Positions 38,321-46,185 of a DNA stretch of 64,000 nucleotides are shown piece after piece. Every line of letters begins with the position of its first letter. The stretch's first letter is position 1. The notes below the pieces were generated by a model. It did no database searches. It saw only the letters and a list, made by a program, of their open reading frames with translations, and was not told the DNA's origin. A program made the position numbers and the translations under genes. Source of the DNA: Actinokineospora xionganensis. Lineage in GTDB: Bacteria; Actinomycetota; Actinomycetes; Mycobacteriales; Pseudonocardiaceae. Location: contig NZ_JABVED010000006.1 of NCBI RefSeq assembly GCF_014323725.1, positions 248,001-312,000 of the forward strand. The letters run 5' to 3'.

Positions 38321-38359
38321 CTTGACGTGCTCCCCGATTCGCATGCCGGGGATTCCAAC
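38321..38359 (-). ncRNA. Candidate omega-RNA (reRNA) 3' scaffold of element 2
   Basis: Reads GTTGGAATCCC, a GC-containing loop, then GGGGAGCACGTCAAG, aligning with element 1 in both arms and the terminal CAAG while the loop differs. It can form a CCCCG/CGGGG stem. The 5' boundary is unknown. The guide would correspond to 38320 down to about 38301. Confidence 0.45.
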
Positions 38360-39568
38360 GCGGCGGTGCCGCGTATGGGGCCTCCTGCTTCTACACCCAA
38401 CGCCTCCTGGGAGGGAGGACTGACACGGGCTCCACTGGCGTTTAGCCTCTCCGCACGCCCTGCGGCGAGAATGTTACGCGCTGCGTTGTAGTCGCGATCG
38501 TGCGTGACCATGCATTCGGGGCAGGCCCATTCGCGAATGCGCAGCGGCATCGCGCTAATGACATGGCCGCAATCGGCACACGTTTTCGAGCTGGGCAGCC
38601 ATCGGGATACCTTCGCGACAGTCCGGCCGTAGCGCTTGGCCTTCTCCTCGATCAGCCCGACGAACTGAGCCCATCCAGCGTCGTGGATAGCCTGGGCCAA
38701 CTTGCGGTTGCGAACGAGTCCGGCGATGTTCAAGTCCTCCACGTAGACCGCTTGGTTGTCGCGGACCAGTTGAAGAGCTTGTTTGTGCTGATAGTCGCGT
38801 CGGGCTCGAGAGACCTTGCCATGTTGCACGGCTACCTTCCGCCGCGACTTCGACCGATTCGCACCGGTATTTGGCGCGGCGCGCTTTCTCACGTTCCAGG
38901 CGGGCGAGTTTCCGCTGCTTGCGAGCAAGATGCTTCGGGTTCGCGACATCTACCCTCTGGCCCTCGGTGTCGGCGACCGTCGCCAATCGAGTAATGCCCA
39001 GGTCAACACCGGCTTCTCGCGCAATCTCCGGCAGCGGGATGGGTGCGACATCCACGACGAACGAAGCGTAGTAGTGCCCATCCGGCTCCCGGATGATCGT
39101 TACCGAGGACGGTTGCGAGGGCAGCCCACGCGACCAGCGCACACGAATGTCCCCGACCTTCGCCAAATACAGCCTGCCGTCCGACCGGATGTGGAATCCG
39201 TTTCGGGTCAGCCGGAACGACTGCCGATTGTCCTTGCGGGACTTGAACCGCGGCTTGCCGACCCGCCCCTTGTGTGACCCCGCGGCCGAGGCGAAGAAGT
39301 TCGAGTAGGCACGATGTGCGTCCTGCACTGACTGCACCAACGCCACCGAAACAACTTCGGCCAACCAGGCCCGTGCTTCCGTGGTCCTGGCTTGAGTGAT
39401 GACCCGACGCTGCACCTCGGCCGGCGTGACCTTCTCCCCGACCGAATACGCATGCTCTCGGGTCCGCAGGACATCGTTGAACACCACTCGGCAGCATCCG
39501 AACGTCCTGGCCATCATCGACCGCTGAACCGCGGAGGGTTCGATGCGGTATCTGTATCGGACCAGCAC
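38321..39568 (-). mobile_element. Solo-tnpB (IS200/IS605-type) remnant 2
   Basis: The right end is placed at about 38321 from the CAAG-terminated block shared with element 1. The left end is unresolved and probably lies in 39569-39620. There is no tnpA. The element sits between ctaD and proA in the same orientation as ctaD, close to the ctaD start. Confidence 0.7.
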
Positions 39569-39673
39569 AGTGATCAGTAGAGCATGTGGCTACGACAATC
39601 TCGCAGGTCGCGTGCGAACGGCCGGGGGAAACGAAATTCCGCCAGCCGCGGCGAACGCGTCACAGGCGGTGAC

Positions 39674-40921
39674 TCAGGCCGGGACGACGGCGAACTGGCG
39701 CAGCACGAGGTCGGTGAAGGTGACCGGGCCGCGCGGACCGGGGACCCGGTCGAGGTTGATGCCGGTCTCGGGCACCCCGCGCAGCTTGAAGCCGTCGAGC
39801 AGCCGGGTCGGCGCGTTCCAGAACACGCCGGTGCCGGTGTAGCCGGAGATGAACGCGTCGGCGGCCTTCTTGTCCGTGGTGACGATGCCCGCGGCCAGAC
39901 CTGAGGTCTCCTCGTTCGCGACCCGGAGCGCGTCGGCGAGGCTGTCGACCGGGGCGATGGTGACGGTGGCCTCGCGGTCGGAGTCCAGCGCCCACTCGTA
40001 GCCGATGGCGTGGTCGTGCGGGGGCAGCGACGGCTCCACGCCCGCCTTGTCGAGCGCGGCCTGGATGCCGGGCAGCGCCGCGTCGTAGACGTCGCGGTGG
40101 ACCAGGAGCAGGTTGAGACGGTTGCAGACGCCCAACCGGTCGAGGCTGCGGGTGATGAGGTCCTCGGCGAACGAGTGGTCGGCTTTGACGTCGTAGTAGA
40201 GGACACCGCCGCCGTCGGCGTGGGCCAGGGTCCGCACCCCGTGGGCCGCCGCCCGGCGGTCGAGTTCGCGGGTTGTCTCGCCGCTGCCGCGCACGATGAC
40301 CAGCGGGATCAGGTGCGGCAGCTCGACCAGCGCGCCCGCGGCGGCGCGGTCGGGGGTGGGCACCAGCTGGATGACGTCGGGGTCGATGTTCGCGTCGGAC
40401 AGCCCGGGCGCGATGACCTCGTTGAGCAGGGCCATGGCCGAGCGCAGAGCGGCGGAGCCGGTGCGCAGGACGCCCGCGTTGCGGGACTTCACCAGCTGGG
40501 ACGCGACGTCGACGGTGACGTTCGGGCGGGCCTCGTAGTTGGCGCCGATGACGCCGACCGGCCTGCGCAGCTCGATCAGCCGCAGACCGCCGTCGAGGTC
40601 ACGCACGGGGGTCTCGCGCGCGGGATGCGGCACCGAGGCGAGCAGTCGCAGCTGCTCGGCCATGTCCTCCAGGCGCTCCTCGGTGATGCGCAGCCGGTCG
40701 AGGAGACCACCGCTCATCCCGGCGGCCTCGGCGGAGGCGACGTCCTCGGCGTTGGCGGCGAGGATCTTCGCGCGGGCAGAGGACAGCCGGGCGGCCATCT
40801 CACCGATCGCCGCGTCGACCGCTTCGTCGGAGGCCCCCGCCAGGTCCGGCGCGGCGAGCTTCGCCTTCGACGCGCACCTGGCCACGATCTCGCCGATGGC
40901 TTCGGGGGTCTGCTCGCTCAC
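39674..40921 (-). CDS. proA: Gamma-glutamyl phosphate reductase
   Basis: Second step of proline synthesis, reducing gamma-glutamyl phosphate with NADPH. The 415-residue protein has LRRPVGVIGANYEARPNVT, HADGGGVLYYD, the catalytic Cys in GVCNRLNLLLVH (about 265), and EVGTGVFWNAPTR-like YTGTGVFWNAPTRLLDGF. The GTG start follows AAGGGA by six bases. No proB is adjacent. Confidence 0.94.
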   Translation of the reverse strand: MSEQTPEAIGEIVARCASKAKLAAPDLAGASDEAVDAAIGEMAARLSSARAKILAANAEDVASAEAAGMSGGLLDRLRITEERLEDMAEQLRLLASVPHPARETPVRDLDGGLRLIELRRPVGVIGANYEARPNVTVDVASQLVKSRNAGVLRTGSAALRSAMALLNEVIAPGLSDANIDPDVIQLVPTPDRAAAGALVELPHLIPLVIVRGSGETTRELDRRAAAHGVRTLAHADGGGVLYYDVKADHSFAEDLITRSLDRLGVCNRLNLLLVHRDVYDAALPGIQAALDKAGVEPSLPPHDHAIGYEWALDSDREATVTIAPVDSLADALRVANEETSGLAAGIVTTDKKAADAFISGYTGTGVFWNAPTRLLDGFKLRGVPETGINLDRVPGPRGPVTFTDLVLRQFAVVPA

Positions 40922-40986
40922 GGTGATTCCCTTCGATTGGCTGAATTCAAAGTGTGCCTCATGGGCTGATCTGCTCGGATGGGGCG

Positions 40987-41742
40987 GTGACCACGCACGC
41001 CAAGCTGCTCGACCTACTGGCCGAGCCGCCCGCCGAGCCCGACTTCCGCGCCGGTTACCTGAACCTGCTCGGCGCCGAGGTGCAGGCCGGTCCGCCGACC
41101 GGGCTCGTGCAGCGGCTGATGCGCACCAACCTGGTGCCGATGATCTACGAGCGCTGGTGGCGGCCCGCGCTCGGTCGGGTGATCAAGGGGCCGAGCGGCC
41201 CGAGCATGGCCGAGGAGCACGACATCGCCGTCCGGCTCCTGCGCCTCAAGCCCGGTGGGGTGGCGCTGGACGTGGCCTGCGGGACCGGCGGATTCACCCG
41301 ACGCTTCGGGGCCGAGGTCGGTCCGACCGGGCTGGCCGTGGGCCTGGACGCGTCCGCGCCGATGCTGGAGCGGGCGGTCGCCGCGACCCCGGCGGGCAGC
41401 CCGGTCGAGTACCTGCGGGCCGGCGCGGTCCGTCCGCCATTGCGCGAGAGCGTGGTCGACGCGGTGTGCTGCTTCGCGGCCCTGCACATGTTCGCCGAGC
41501 CGACGGTGGCCCTGACGTCGTTCGCGCGGGTGCTCAGGCCGGGTGGGCGGGTCGCGCTGCTGACCTCGGCACGCGAGTCGTGGGAGCCCGCGCGCACCGT
41601 GCAGACGGCGATGGGCTGGGCCTCCGGGCAGCGGATGTTCGCCCGCGACGAGGTGCGCGACCTGCTGACCGAGCGCGGGTTCACCGACATCGAGGTCCGC
41701 TTCGCGGGCGCCACCCAGTTCGTCGGGGCGACCGCGACCTGA
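40987..41742 (+). CDS. Class I SAM-dependent methyltransferase
   Basis: The GTG at 40987 is preferred because GGGGCG is just upstream; an in-frame GTG at 40954 would add 11 residues. The 251-residue protein has the SAM-binding ALDVACGTGGFTRRFG, VGLDASAPML, and VLRPGGRVALLTS. It resembles UbiE/COQ5-type methyltransferases with an N-terminal segment like those in polyketide modification. Substrate unknown. It abuts the convergent M50-like gene with no gap. Confidence 0.82.
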   Translation: MTTHAKLLDLLAEPPAEPDFRAGYLNLLGAEVQAGPPTGLVQRLMRTNLVPMIYERWWRPALGRVIKGPSGPSMAEEHDIAVRLLRLKPGGVALDVACGTGGFTRRFGAEVGPTGLAVGLDASAPMLERAVAATPAGSPVEYLRAGAVRPPLRESVVDAVCCFAALHMFAEPTVALTSFARVLRPGGRVALLTSARESWEPARTVQTAMGWASGQRMFARDEVRDLLTERGFTDIEVRFAGATQFVGATAT

Positions 41743-42450
41743 TCACGGGATCAGCAGCCAGCCCGCGGCGACAAACAGCGCGCCGAGGTTGATCAGGGCG
41801 AAGGAGCTGACCCAGAAGAACCCGGGGGCGCCGGTGAGCCGGGCCAACTGGTCGGCGTCGGAGTCCCTGGCCTGCCCGCGCCTGCGCTTGCTCTGCAGTT
41901 CCATGATCGGGCGGACGCCGCCGAGCAGCAGGAACCAGGTGATGAGGTAGGCGAAGGCGGCCTGGATCTCCTCGGTGGCGAACCAGGAGACACCGAACAG
42001 GATCGCGCCCGTGGTCACCACGGAAAGCACGCCGTAGACGTTGCGGATCATGACCAGCACCGCGAACAGCAGCACCGCGCACGTGACCAGCAGCGCGGAC
42101 ACGCGATCCGCGCCCAGGAGGGCGGCGAAGCCGAGTCCGAGCAGCGACGGCGCGACGTAGCCCGCGAGCGCGGTGCACACCATTCCGGGTCCGTGTGGCC
42201 GTCCGCGGGACACGGTCACGCCCGAGGTGTCGGAGTGCAGGCGGATACCGGCGAGCCGCCTGCCCGCGAGCACGGCCACCAGGGCGTGTCCGGCCTCGTG
42301 GACGATGGTGATCACGTTGCGCGCGGGGCGCCAGAGCACGTTGGTCAGCACGACGGCGATGGCGACACCCGCGGTCACGAGGATCATCGTGGCGGGCGGG
42401 CGCCACTGGTCGCCGAAGATCTGCTGCCAGAGATCAGGAGTGGACTGCAC
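41743..42450 (-). CDS. M50-like (HExxH) membrane metalloprotease
   Basis: The 235-residue protein starts at a GTG and has HEAGHALVAVLAGRR in its first third within a hydrophobic context, followed by about five further membrane helices (MVCTALAGYVAPSLLGLGFAALL and others). That is the B subclass M50 layout seen in small actinobacterial proteins. A second metal ligand is not obvious, so proteolysis is inferred. It lies 28 bp downstream of the flavin monooxygenase gene on the same strand. Confidence 0.72.
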   Translation of the reverse strand: MQSTPDLWQQIFGDQWRPPATMILVTAGVAIAVVLTNVLWRPARNVITIVHEAGHALVAVLAGRRLAGIRLHSDTSGVTVSRGRPHGPGMVCTALAGYVAPSLLGLGFAALLGADRVSALLVTCAVLLFAVLVMIRNVYGVLSVVTTGAILFGVSWFATEEIQAAFAYLITWFLLLGGVRPIMELQSKRRRGQARDSDADQLARLTGAPGFFWVSSFALINLGALFVAAGWLLIP

Positions 42451-42478
42451 ACCTCCGATCTTCCCGCAAGCGCGGGAC

Positions 42479-43600
42479 TCAGCTCGCAGTGGCCGGTTCC
42501 GCGGGCAGCGGTGAATCAAGCATCCGGGTCAGAGAGCGGCGCATCACGGAGGCGGGCATCAGCCGAAGTGCGGTGTTGCGCAAGGCGGCCAGCGGCGGCG
42601 GTGAGATATGCGCCATCCTGACCGCGCCCAGGGAGCGGGCGGCGATTCGCTGCGCCCGGGGCCTGCGCACCGCGTCGTACTCGCGCAGCGCCGCCGGGAC
42701 GTCGGGGCCCGCGGCGAGGATGGCCAGGCTCACGGCGTCCTCCAGCGCCTGGCAGCCGCCCTGGCCCAGGTAGGGGGCCATCGCGTGCGCGGCGTCGCCG
42801 ACGAGGGCGACCTTGCCGCGGACGAAGGTGCGCAGGGGCGGCAGGGTGTAGATGTCGTGGCGCAGGACCGCGGTGGGCTCGGCGGCGGCGAGGATCCGCG
42901 GGATCGGGTCGGGCCAGGCGCCGAAGAGCCACCGGAGTTCGGTCAACTCGTCGGTCCGCACGCCTTCGGCCGCCTTTGCTCCCGCGTAGCAGTAGATCTG
43001 ATCCTCGCCCATCGGGAAGGCGCCGAAGACGCGGCCGTCGCGCCAGGTCTCGCTGCCGACGAACGGCTCGATGCCCTCGGCGGACACGGCCAGCCGCCAC
43101 GCCGTGGCGCCGATGTGACGCAAGGGCCTGGCATCCGGCCAGAACGCCTGGCGGACGCCGCTGCGGGCGCCGTCCGCGCCGATCAGGAGGTCGACGTCGG
43201 ACAGCAGGAGATCGCGTTCGGACTGGTCGAAGGTCGTCGGGTCGATCCGGGCTCCGACGTGCAGGCAGTCCGCCGGGACGGCGTCGAGCAGGATCTTGAG
43301 CAGGTCGGCGCGGTGGATCACCAGCACGTCATCCGGGTCGCCGGATCCGCGCACGATCCAGTTTCCGCGCCCGTCACGGAACCCGCCGATGCCCGCCTGG
43401 GCGCCCGCGCCGCGAACGGCCGCGCCGAGACCGAGGACGTCCAGGGCGCGCAACGCGTTGCTCCACAGCGAAATCCCCGCGCCGACCGCGCTGAAGGCCT
43501 CCGCCTGCTCGTACACCCGCACCTGCCAGCCGCGCTGGGTGAGCCCGGCCGCCGTGGCCAGGCCCGCGATGCCGCCGCCGATGATCGCCGCTGTCCGCAT
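42479..43600 (-). CDS. FAD-dependent aromatic-type monooxygenase (class A)
   Basis: The 373-residue protein has the FAD motif AIIGGGIAGLATAAGL (GxGxxG), the DG motif LIGADGARSGVR, and GDAAHAMAPYLGQGGCQALEDAV. These are the hallmarks of PHBH-fold NAD(P)H hydroxylases such as salicylate hydroxylase-like enzymes. It acts in the cytoplasm on an unknown aromatic or polyketide. It is divergent from a TetR gene with two palindromic operators, so probably substrate-induced. Confidence 0.88.
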   Translation of the reverse strand: MRTAAIIGGGIAGLATAAGLTQRGWQVRVYEQAEAFSAVGAGISLWSNALRALDVLGLGAAVRGAGAQAGIGGFRDGRGNWIVRGSGDPDDVLVIHRADLLKILLDAVPADCLHVGARIDPTTFDQSERDLLLSDVDLLIGADGARSGVRQAFWPDARPLRHIGATAWRLAVSAEGIEPFVGSETWRDGRVFGAFPMGEDQIYCYAGAKAAEGVRTDELTELRWLFGAWPDPIPRILAAAEPTAVLRHDIYTLPPLRTFVRGKVALVGDAAHAMAPYLGQGGCQALEDAVSLAILAAGPDVPAALREYDAVRRPRAQRIAARSLGAVRMAHISPPPLAALRNTALRLMPASVMRRSLTRMLDSPLPAEPATAS

Positions 43601-43615
43601 GCCGAAACCCTTCTC

Positions 43616-43650
43616 CTCTACATCCGTAGAGCCACTCTACACTTGTAGAG
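43616..43650. promoter_or_regulatory. Two palindromic TetR operators
   Basis: CTCTACATCCGTAGAG (43616-43631) and CTCTACACTTGTAGAG (43635-43650) are perfect inverted repeats with the same CTCTAC/GTAGAG half-sites, 19 bp apart (about two helical turns). They lie in the 60-bp gap between the divergent monooxygenase and TetR starts. Confidence 0.8.
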
Positions 43651-43660
43651 TGGAGGAATC

Positions 43661-44239
43661 ATGACGACTGCGCCACAGCGCCGCGCCGCCATCGCCGACG
43701 CCGCCATCGCCACGCTCGCCGCCGAGGGAATGCGGGGCCTCACCCATCGGGCGGTGGATCGACGGGCAGGGCTGCCGGAGGGCTCGTGCTCGTACTACTT
43801 CCGCACCCGCCAGGCGCTGCTGGAAGCGACGGTGCAGCGCCTTTCGACCCTCGATGACGAGATGGTCGCGCCGATCTCGACGAAGCCGCTGATGGCGGAC
43901 CTGCCGGAACTGCTGACCGGCATGGTCGAGTTCGCCGTCACCACGGGGCGCGACTGGGCGATCGCCCGCTACGAACTGTCCCTGGAGGCCACCCGACGCC
44001 CCGAACTGCGGGCGGTGCTGGTCGCCGTGGGCAAGAGGTACCGCGATCTCGCGATCGCGGTACTGACCGAGGCGGGCGCCTCCGATCCGCAGCGCCAGGG
44101 GCGGGACCTGGTCGCGTACGCCGACGGGCTGATCTTCGACACGGTGGCGGGCGCGGGCGGGCGGGAGTTCGACCGGGCCGAGGTACGCAAGTCGATTGTC
44201 GAACTCCTGACTCAGACGATCCCTGGATTCCAAAGCTAG
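43661..44239 (+). CDS. TetR-family regulator of the adjacent monooxygenase
   Basis: The 192-residue protein has an N-terminal HTH (IADAAIATLAAEGMRGLTHRAVD, AGLPEGSCSYYFRTRQALLEA) and a TetR_C-type helical domain. ATG start five bases after GGAGG inside the second operator's edge. The two CTCTAC/GTAGAG palindromes upstream are its likely binding sites, giving autoregulation and control of the monooxygenase. Confidence 0.88.
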   Translation: MTTAPQRRAAIADAAIATLAAEGMRGLTHRAVDRRAGLPEGSCSYYFRTRQALLEATVQRLSTLDDEMVAPISTKPLMADLPELLTGMVEFAVTTGRDWAIARYELSLEATRRPELRAVLVAVGKRYRDLAIAVLTEAGASDPQRQGRDLVAYADGLIFDTVAGAGGREFDRAEVRKSIVELLTQTIPGFQS

Positions 44240-44278
44240 AACACGTTACATTTTTCGCACCGGACGAAGGGTGCGGGA

Positions 44279-45160
44279 ATGAAGTTCACGATGAGCGTGG
44301 CGATGAGCCCGCTGGAGCAGCTCACCGAGCTCGCGCGCACGGCCGAGGAGTGCGGGTTCAATTCGATCGCCCTGCCGGACTCACTTTTCTACGCCGAGTC
44401 GGTGGCCGCGAAGTACCCCTACACCGACGACGGAAGCCGGTTCTGGGACGCCGCCACACCCTGGCCCGACCCGTTCGTCGCGGCCGCCGCGATGGGCGCG
44501 GTGACGAACAGGATCAGGTTCTATCCGCAGGTGCTGAAACTGGGACCGCGCAACCCGCTGCTGCTCGCCAGGCAGGTCGGCAGTGTCGCGGTGCTGACCG
44601 GTGACCGCTTCGGCCTCGGCGTGGGGCTGGGCTGGTCGCCGGAGGAGTCCGAATGGTGCGGGGCACCGTTCTCCGACCGCGGCGCGCGTGCCGACGAGGC
44701 GATAGAGATCCTGCGACTGGTCTTGGGCGGCGGGATGGTCGAGTACCCGGGCCGGTTCTACCAGTTCGGCAAGCTTCGGATGAGCCCCGCGCCCGCCGTC
44801 CCCGTGCCCATCTACGTGGGCGGACACTCCCCCGCGGGGCTGCGGCGCGCCGCCCGCCTCGGCGACGGCTGGACCTCCGCGATGATGCGGTTCGAGGAAC
44901 TGCGCGAGACGGTCCAGACCCTGCGTCGGCTGCGCGAAGAGTATGGGCGCGCCGAAGAGCCGTTCGAGGTCCAGGCGGTCTGCGTCGACCGGTTCGGCCT
45001 CGACGGGTACCGCGCGCAGGCCGAGATCGGGGTGACCGACGCCGTGACGGTGCCGTGGATGTTCTACGGCGCGGGGTTCGACGCGCCGCTGCGAGCCAAA
45101 CAGGACGGCATCCGGCGCTTCGCCGAAGACATCATCGACCGCTTCCAGGAGGACAAGTGA
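44279..45160 (+). CDS. LLM-class flavin/F420-dependent oxidoreductase
   Basis: The 293-residue protein is luciferase-like: MKFTMSVAMSPLEQLTELA, EECGFNSIALPDS, RIRFYPQVLKLGPRNPLLLARQ, LGVGLGWSPEESEWCG and VPIYVGGHSPAGLRRAARLGDGW. Actinobacterial members usually use F420. A hairpin (CGCACC 44256-44261 / GGTGCG 44270-44275) overlaps its ribosome site. It is followed by an overlapping SnoaL-like gene, so the two probably act on one substrate. Confidence 0.85.
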   Translation: MKFTMSVAMSPLEQLTELARTAEECGFNSIALPDSLFYAESVAAKYPYTDDGSRFWDAATPWPDPFVAAAAMGAVTNRIRFYPQVLKLGPRNPLLLARQVGSVAVLTGDRFGLGVGLGWSPEESEWCGAPFSDRGARADEAIEILRLVLGGGMVEYPGRFYQFGKLRMSPAPAVPVPIYVGGHSPAGLRRAARLGDGWTSAMMRFEELRETVQTLRRLREEYGRAEEPFEVQAVCVDRFGLDGYRAQAEIGVTDAVTVPWMFYGAGFDAPLRAKQDGIRRFAEDIIDRFQEDK

Positions 45161-45600
45161 CCGCTGTTATCTGGGAGGCGACAACCGTCGAGCATCCCGC
45201 GCGGACCGCCGCGCTCGCATCGATGACCGCTGTCAGCCGCAAGGACAAGGCGGGGTGGCTCGAACTGTTCGCCGCGGACGGTGTCGTCGAGGATCCTGTC
45301 GGAAAGTCGCCGTTCGACCCCGATGGGCTTGGTCACCACGGTCATGGCGGCATCTCCGCTTTCTGGGACAAGGCAATCGCGGCGGTGGAGCGTTTCGAGT
45401 TCCGGATCGCCGACTCGTTCGCCGCGGGCGACGAGGTGGCCAACGTCGGCACCATCACGGCGTTTCTGGCCGGTGGCATGCGGATCGATACCGACGGCGT
45501 GTTCGTGTACCGCGTCGCCGAGGACGGGTTGATCCGGTCGATGCGCGCGTTCTGGGAGCTGCAACGCGCGATGGCGACGATTCGACAAGACGGGCCTTGA
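45157..45600 (+). CDS. SnoaL-like (NTF2-fold) protein
   Basis: GTG start overlapping the LLM gene stop (GTGA). The 147-residue protein has the cone-shaped NTF2 pattern: a first helix with ALASMTAVSRKDKAGWLELFA, DGVVEDPVGKSPF, GHGGISAFWDKAI and ITAFLAGGMRIDTDGVFVYRVAEDG, ending in FWELQRAM. Relatives are ketosteroid isomerase-like enzymes and polyketide cyclases. The steroid-like active-site guess is inference. Confidence 0.8.
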   Translation: MTAVIWEATTVEHPARTAALASMTAVSRKDKAGWLELFAADGVVEDPVGKSPFDPDGLGHHGHGGISAFWDKAIAAVERFEFRIADSFAAGDEVANVGTITAFLAGGMRIDTDGVFVYRVAEDGLIRSMRAFWELQRAMATIRQDGP

Positions 45601-45765
45601 GGCTTTCACCGGAAGGTGAACATGCTCGCCGGGCCGCTTCGCTTGTGGTTGACTGACCGTGGCTGATCGGATCGCCGCCGTGTTCAGCGGCGGTGACCGC
45701 CTCGGCCACAGGAATGACAGGTGTCCGCAATAGCGGTCACAGTGAAGAAACGCTAGGAGAAACGC

Positions 45766-45969
45766 ATGGCCCAGGGCACCGTCAAGTGGTTCAACGCCGA
45801 AAAGGGCTTTGGCTTCATCGCCCCTGACGACGGAACCTCCGACGTGTTCGTGCACTACTCGGAGATCCAGTCCAACGGATTCCGCAGCCTGGAAGAGAAC
45901 CAGAAGGTGCAGTACGACGTCGGGCAGGGCGCCAAGGGCCCCCAGGCCACCGGTGTGACCATCCTCTGA
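45766..45969 (+). CDS. cspA: Cold-shock protein (CspA family)
   Basis: The 67-residue protein is a single cold-shock domain: [15 protein letters not shown] (RNP1), [10 protein letters not shown] (RNP2), then [17 protein letters not shown]. It binds single-stranded RNA/DNA as an RNA chaperone. It has TAGGAG upstream and a 165-bp leader containing a CGCCGC/GCGGCG stem-loop (45673-45692). A strong terminator follows. Confidence 0.95.
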   Translation: MAQGTVKWFNAEKGFGFIAPDDGTSDVFVHYSEIQSNGFRSLEENQKVQYDVGQGAKGPQATGVTIL

Positions 45970-46021
45970 CACACGTCTCCTCCCGCGGTTCACGCCGCGT
46001 CTTGAGACCTGGAACGGTTGG

Positions 46022-46045
46022 GCCCCGCTCGTGCCGGAGCGGGGC
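46022..46045 (+). terminator. Rho-independent terminator after cspA
   Basis: GCCCCGCTC (46022-46030) pairs with GAGCGGGGC (46037-46045) around GTGCCG, followed by the T-rich TCTTCCTATT. It lies 53 bp past the cspA stop. Confidence 0.85.
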
Positions 46046-46185
46046 TCTTCCTATTCACGGGTCCACTTTCCCGTCCACAGAGGACTTTTCGGCGAAGTTG
46101 TCCACAGGCGCGTGCCCCTGCACCCCACGGTGCCCGGGTTTCCGACAGAATGGCCGTCGGAACCGAGACCAGGAAGCAGGAGTGC

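Larger units (their letters stand above)
38260..39568 (-). pseudogene. tnpB: Frameshifted TnpB (OrfB) gene 2
   Basis: The N-terminal frame (39568 to about 38860) carries RYRYRIEPSAVQRSM, VFNDVLRTREHAY, KPRFKSRKDNRQSFRLT and the RuvC Asp in GVDLGITR. The C-terminal frame (about 38867 to 38260) carries NRSKSRRKVAVQHGKV, VEDLNIAGLVRN, zinc-ribbon CADCG...CPEC and DRDYNAARN. One extra base near 38865 separates them. The frame then runs through the element right end and about 60 bp into flanking DNA before stopping, so the native C-terminus is altered. Confidence 0.85.
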
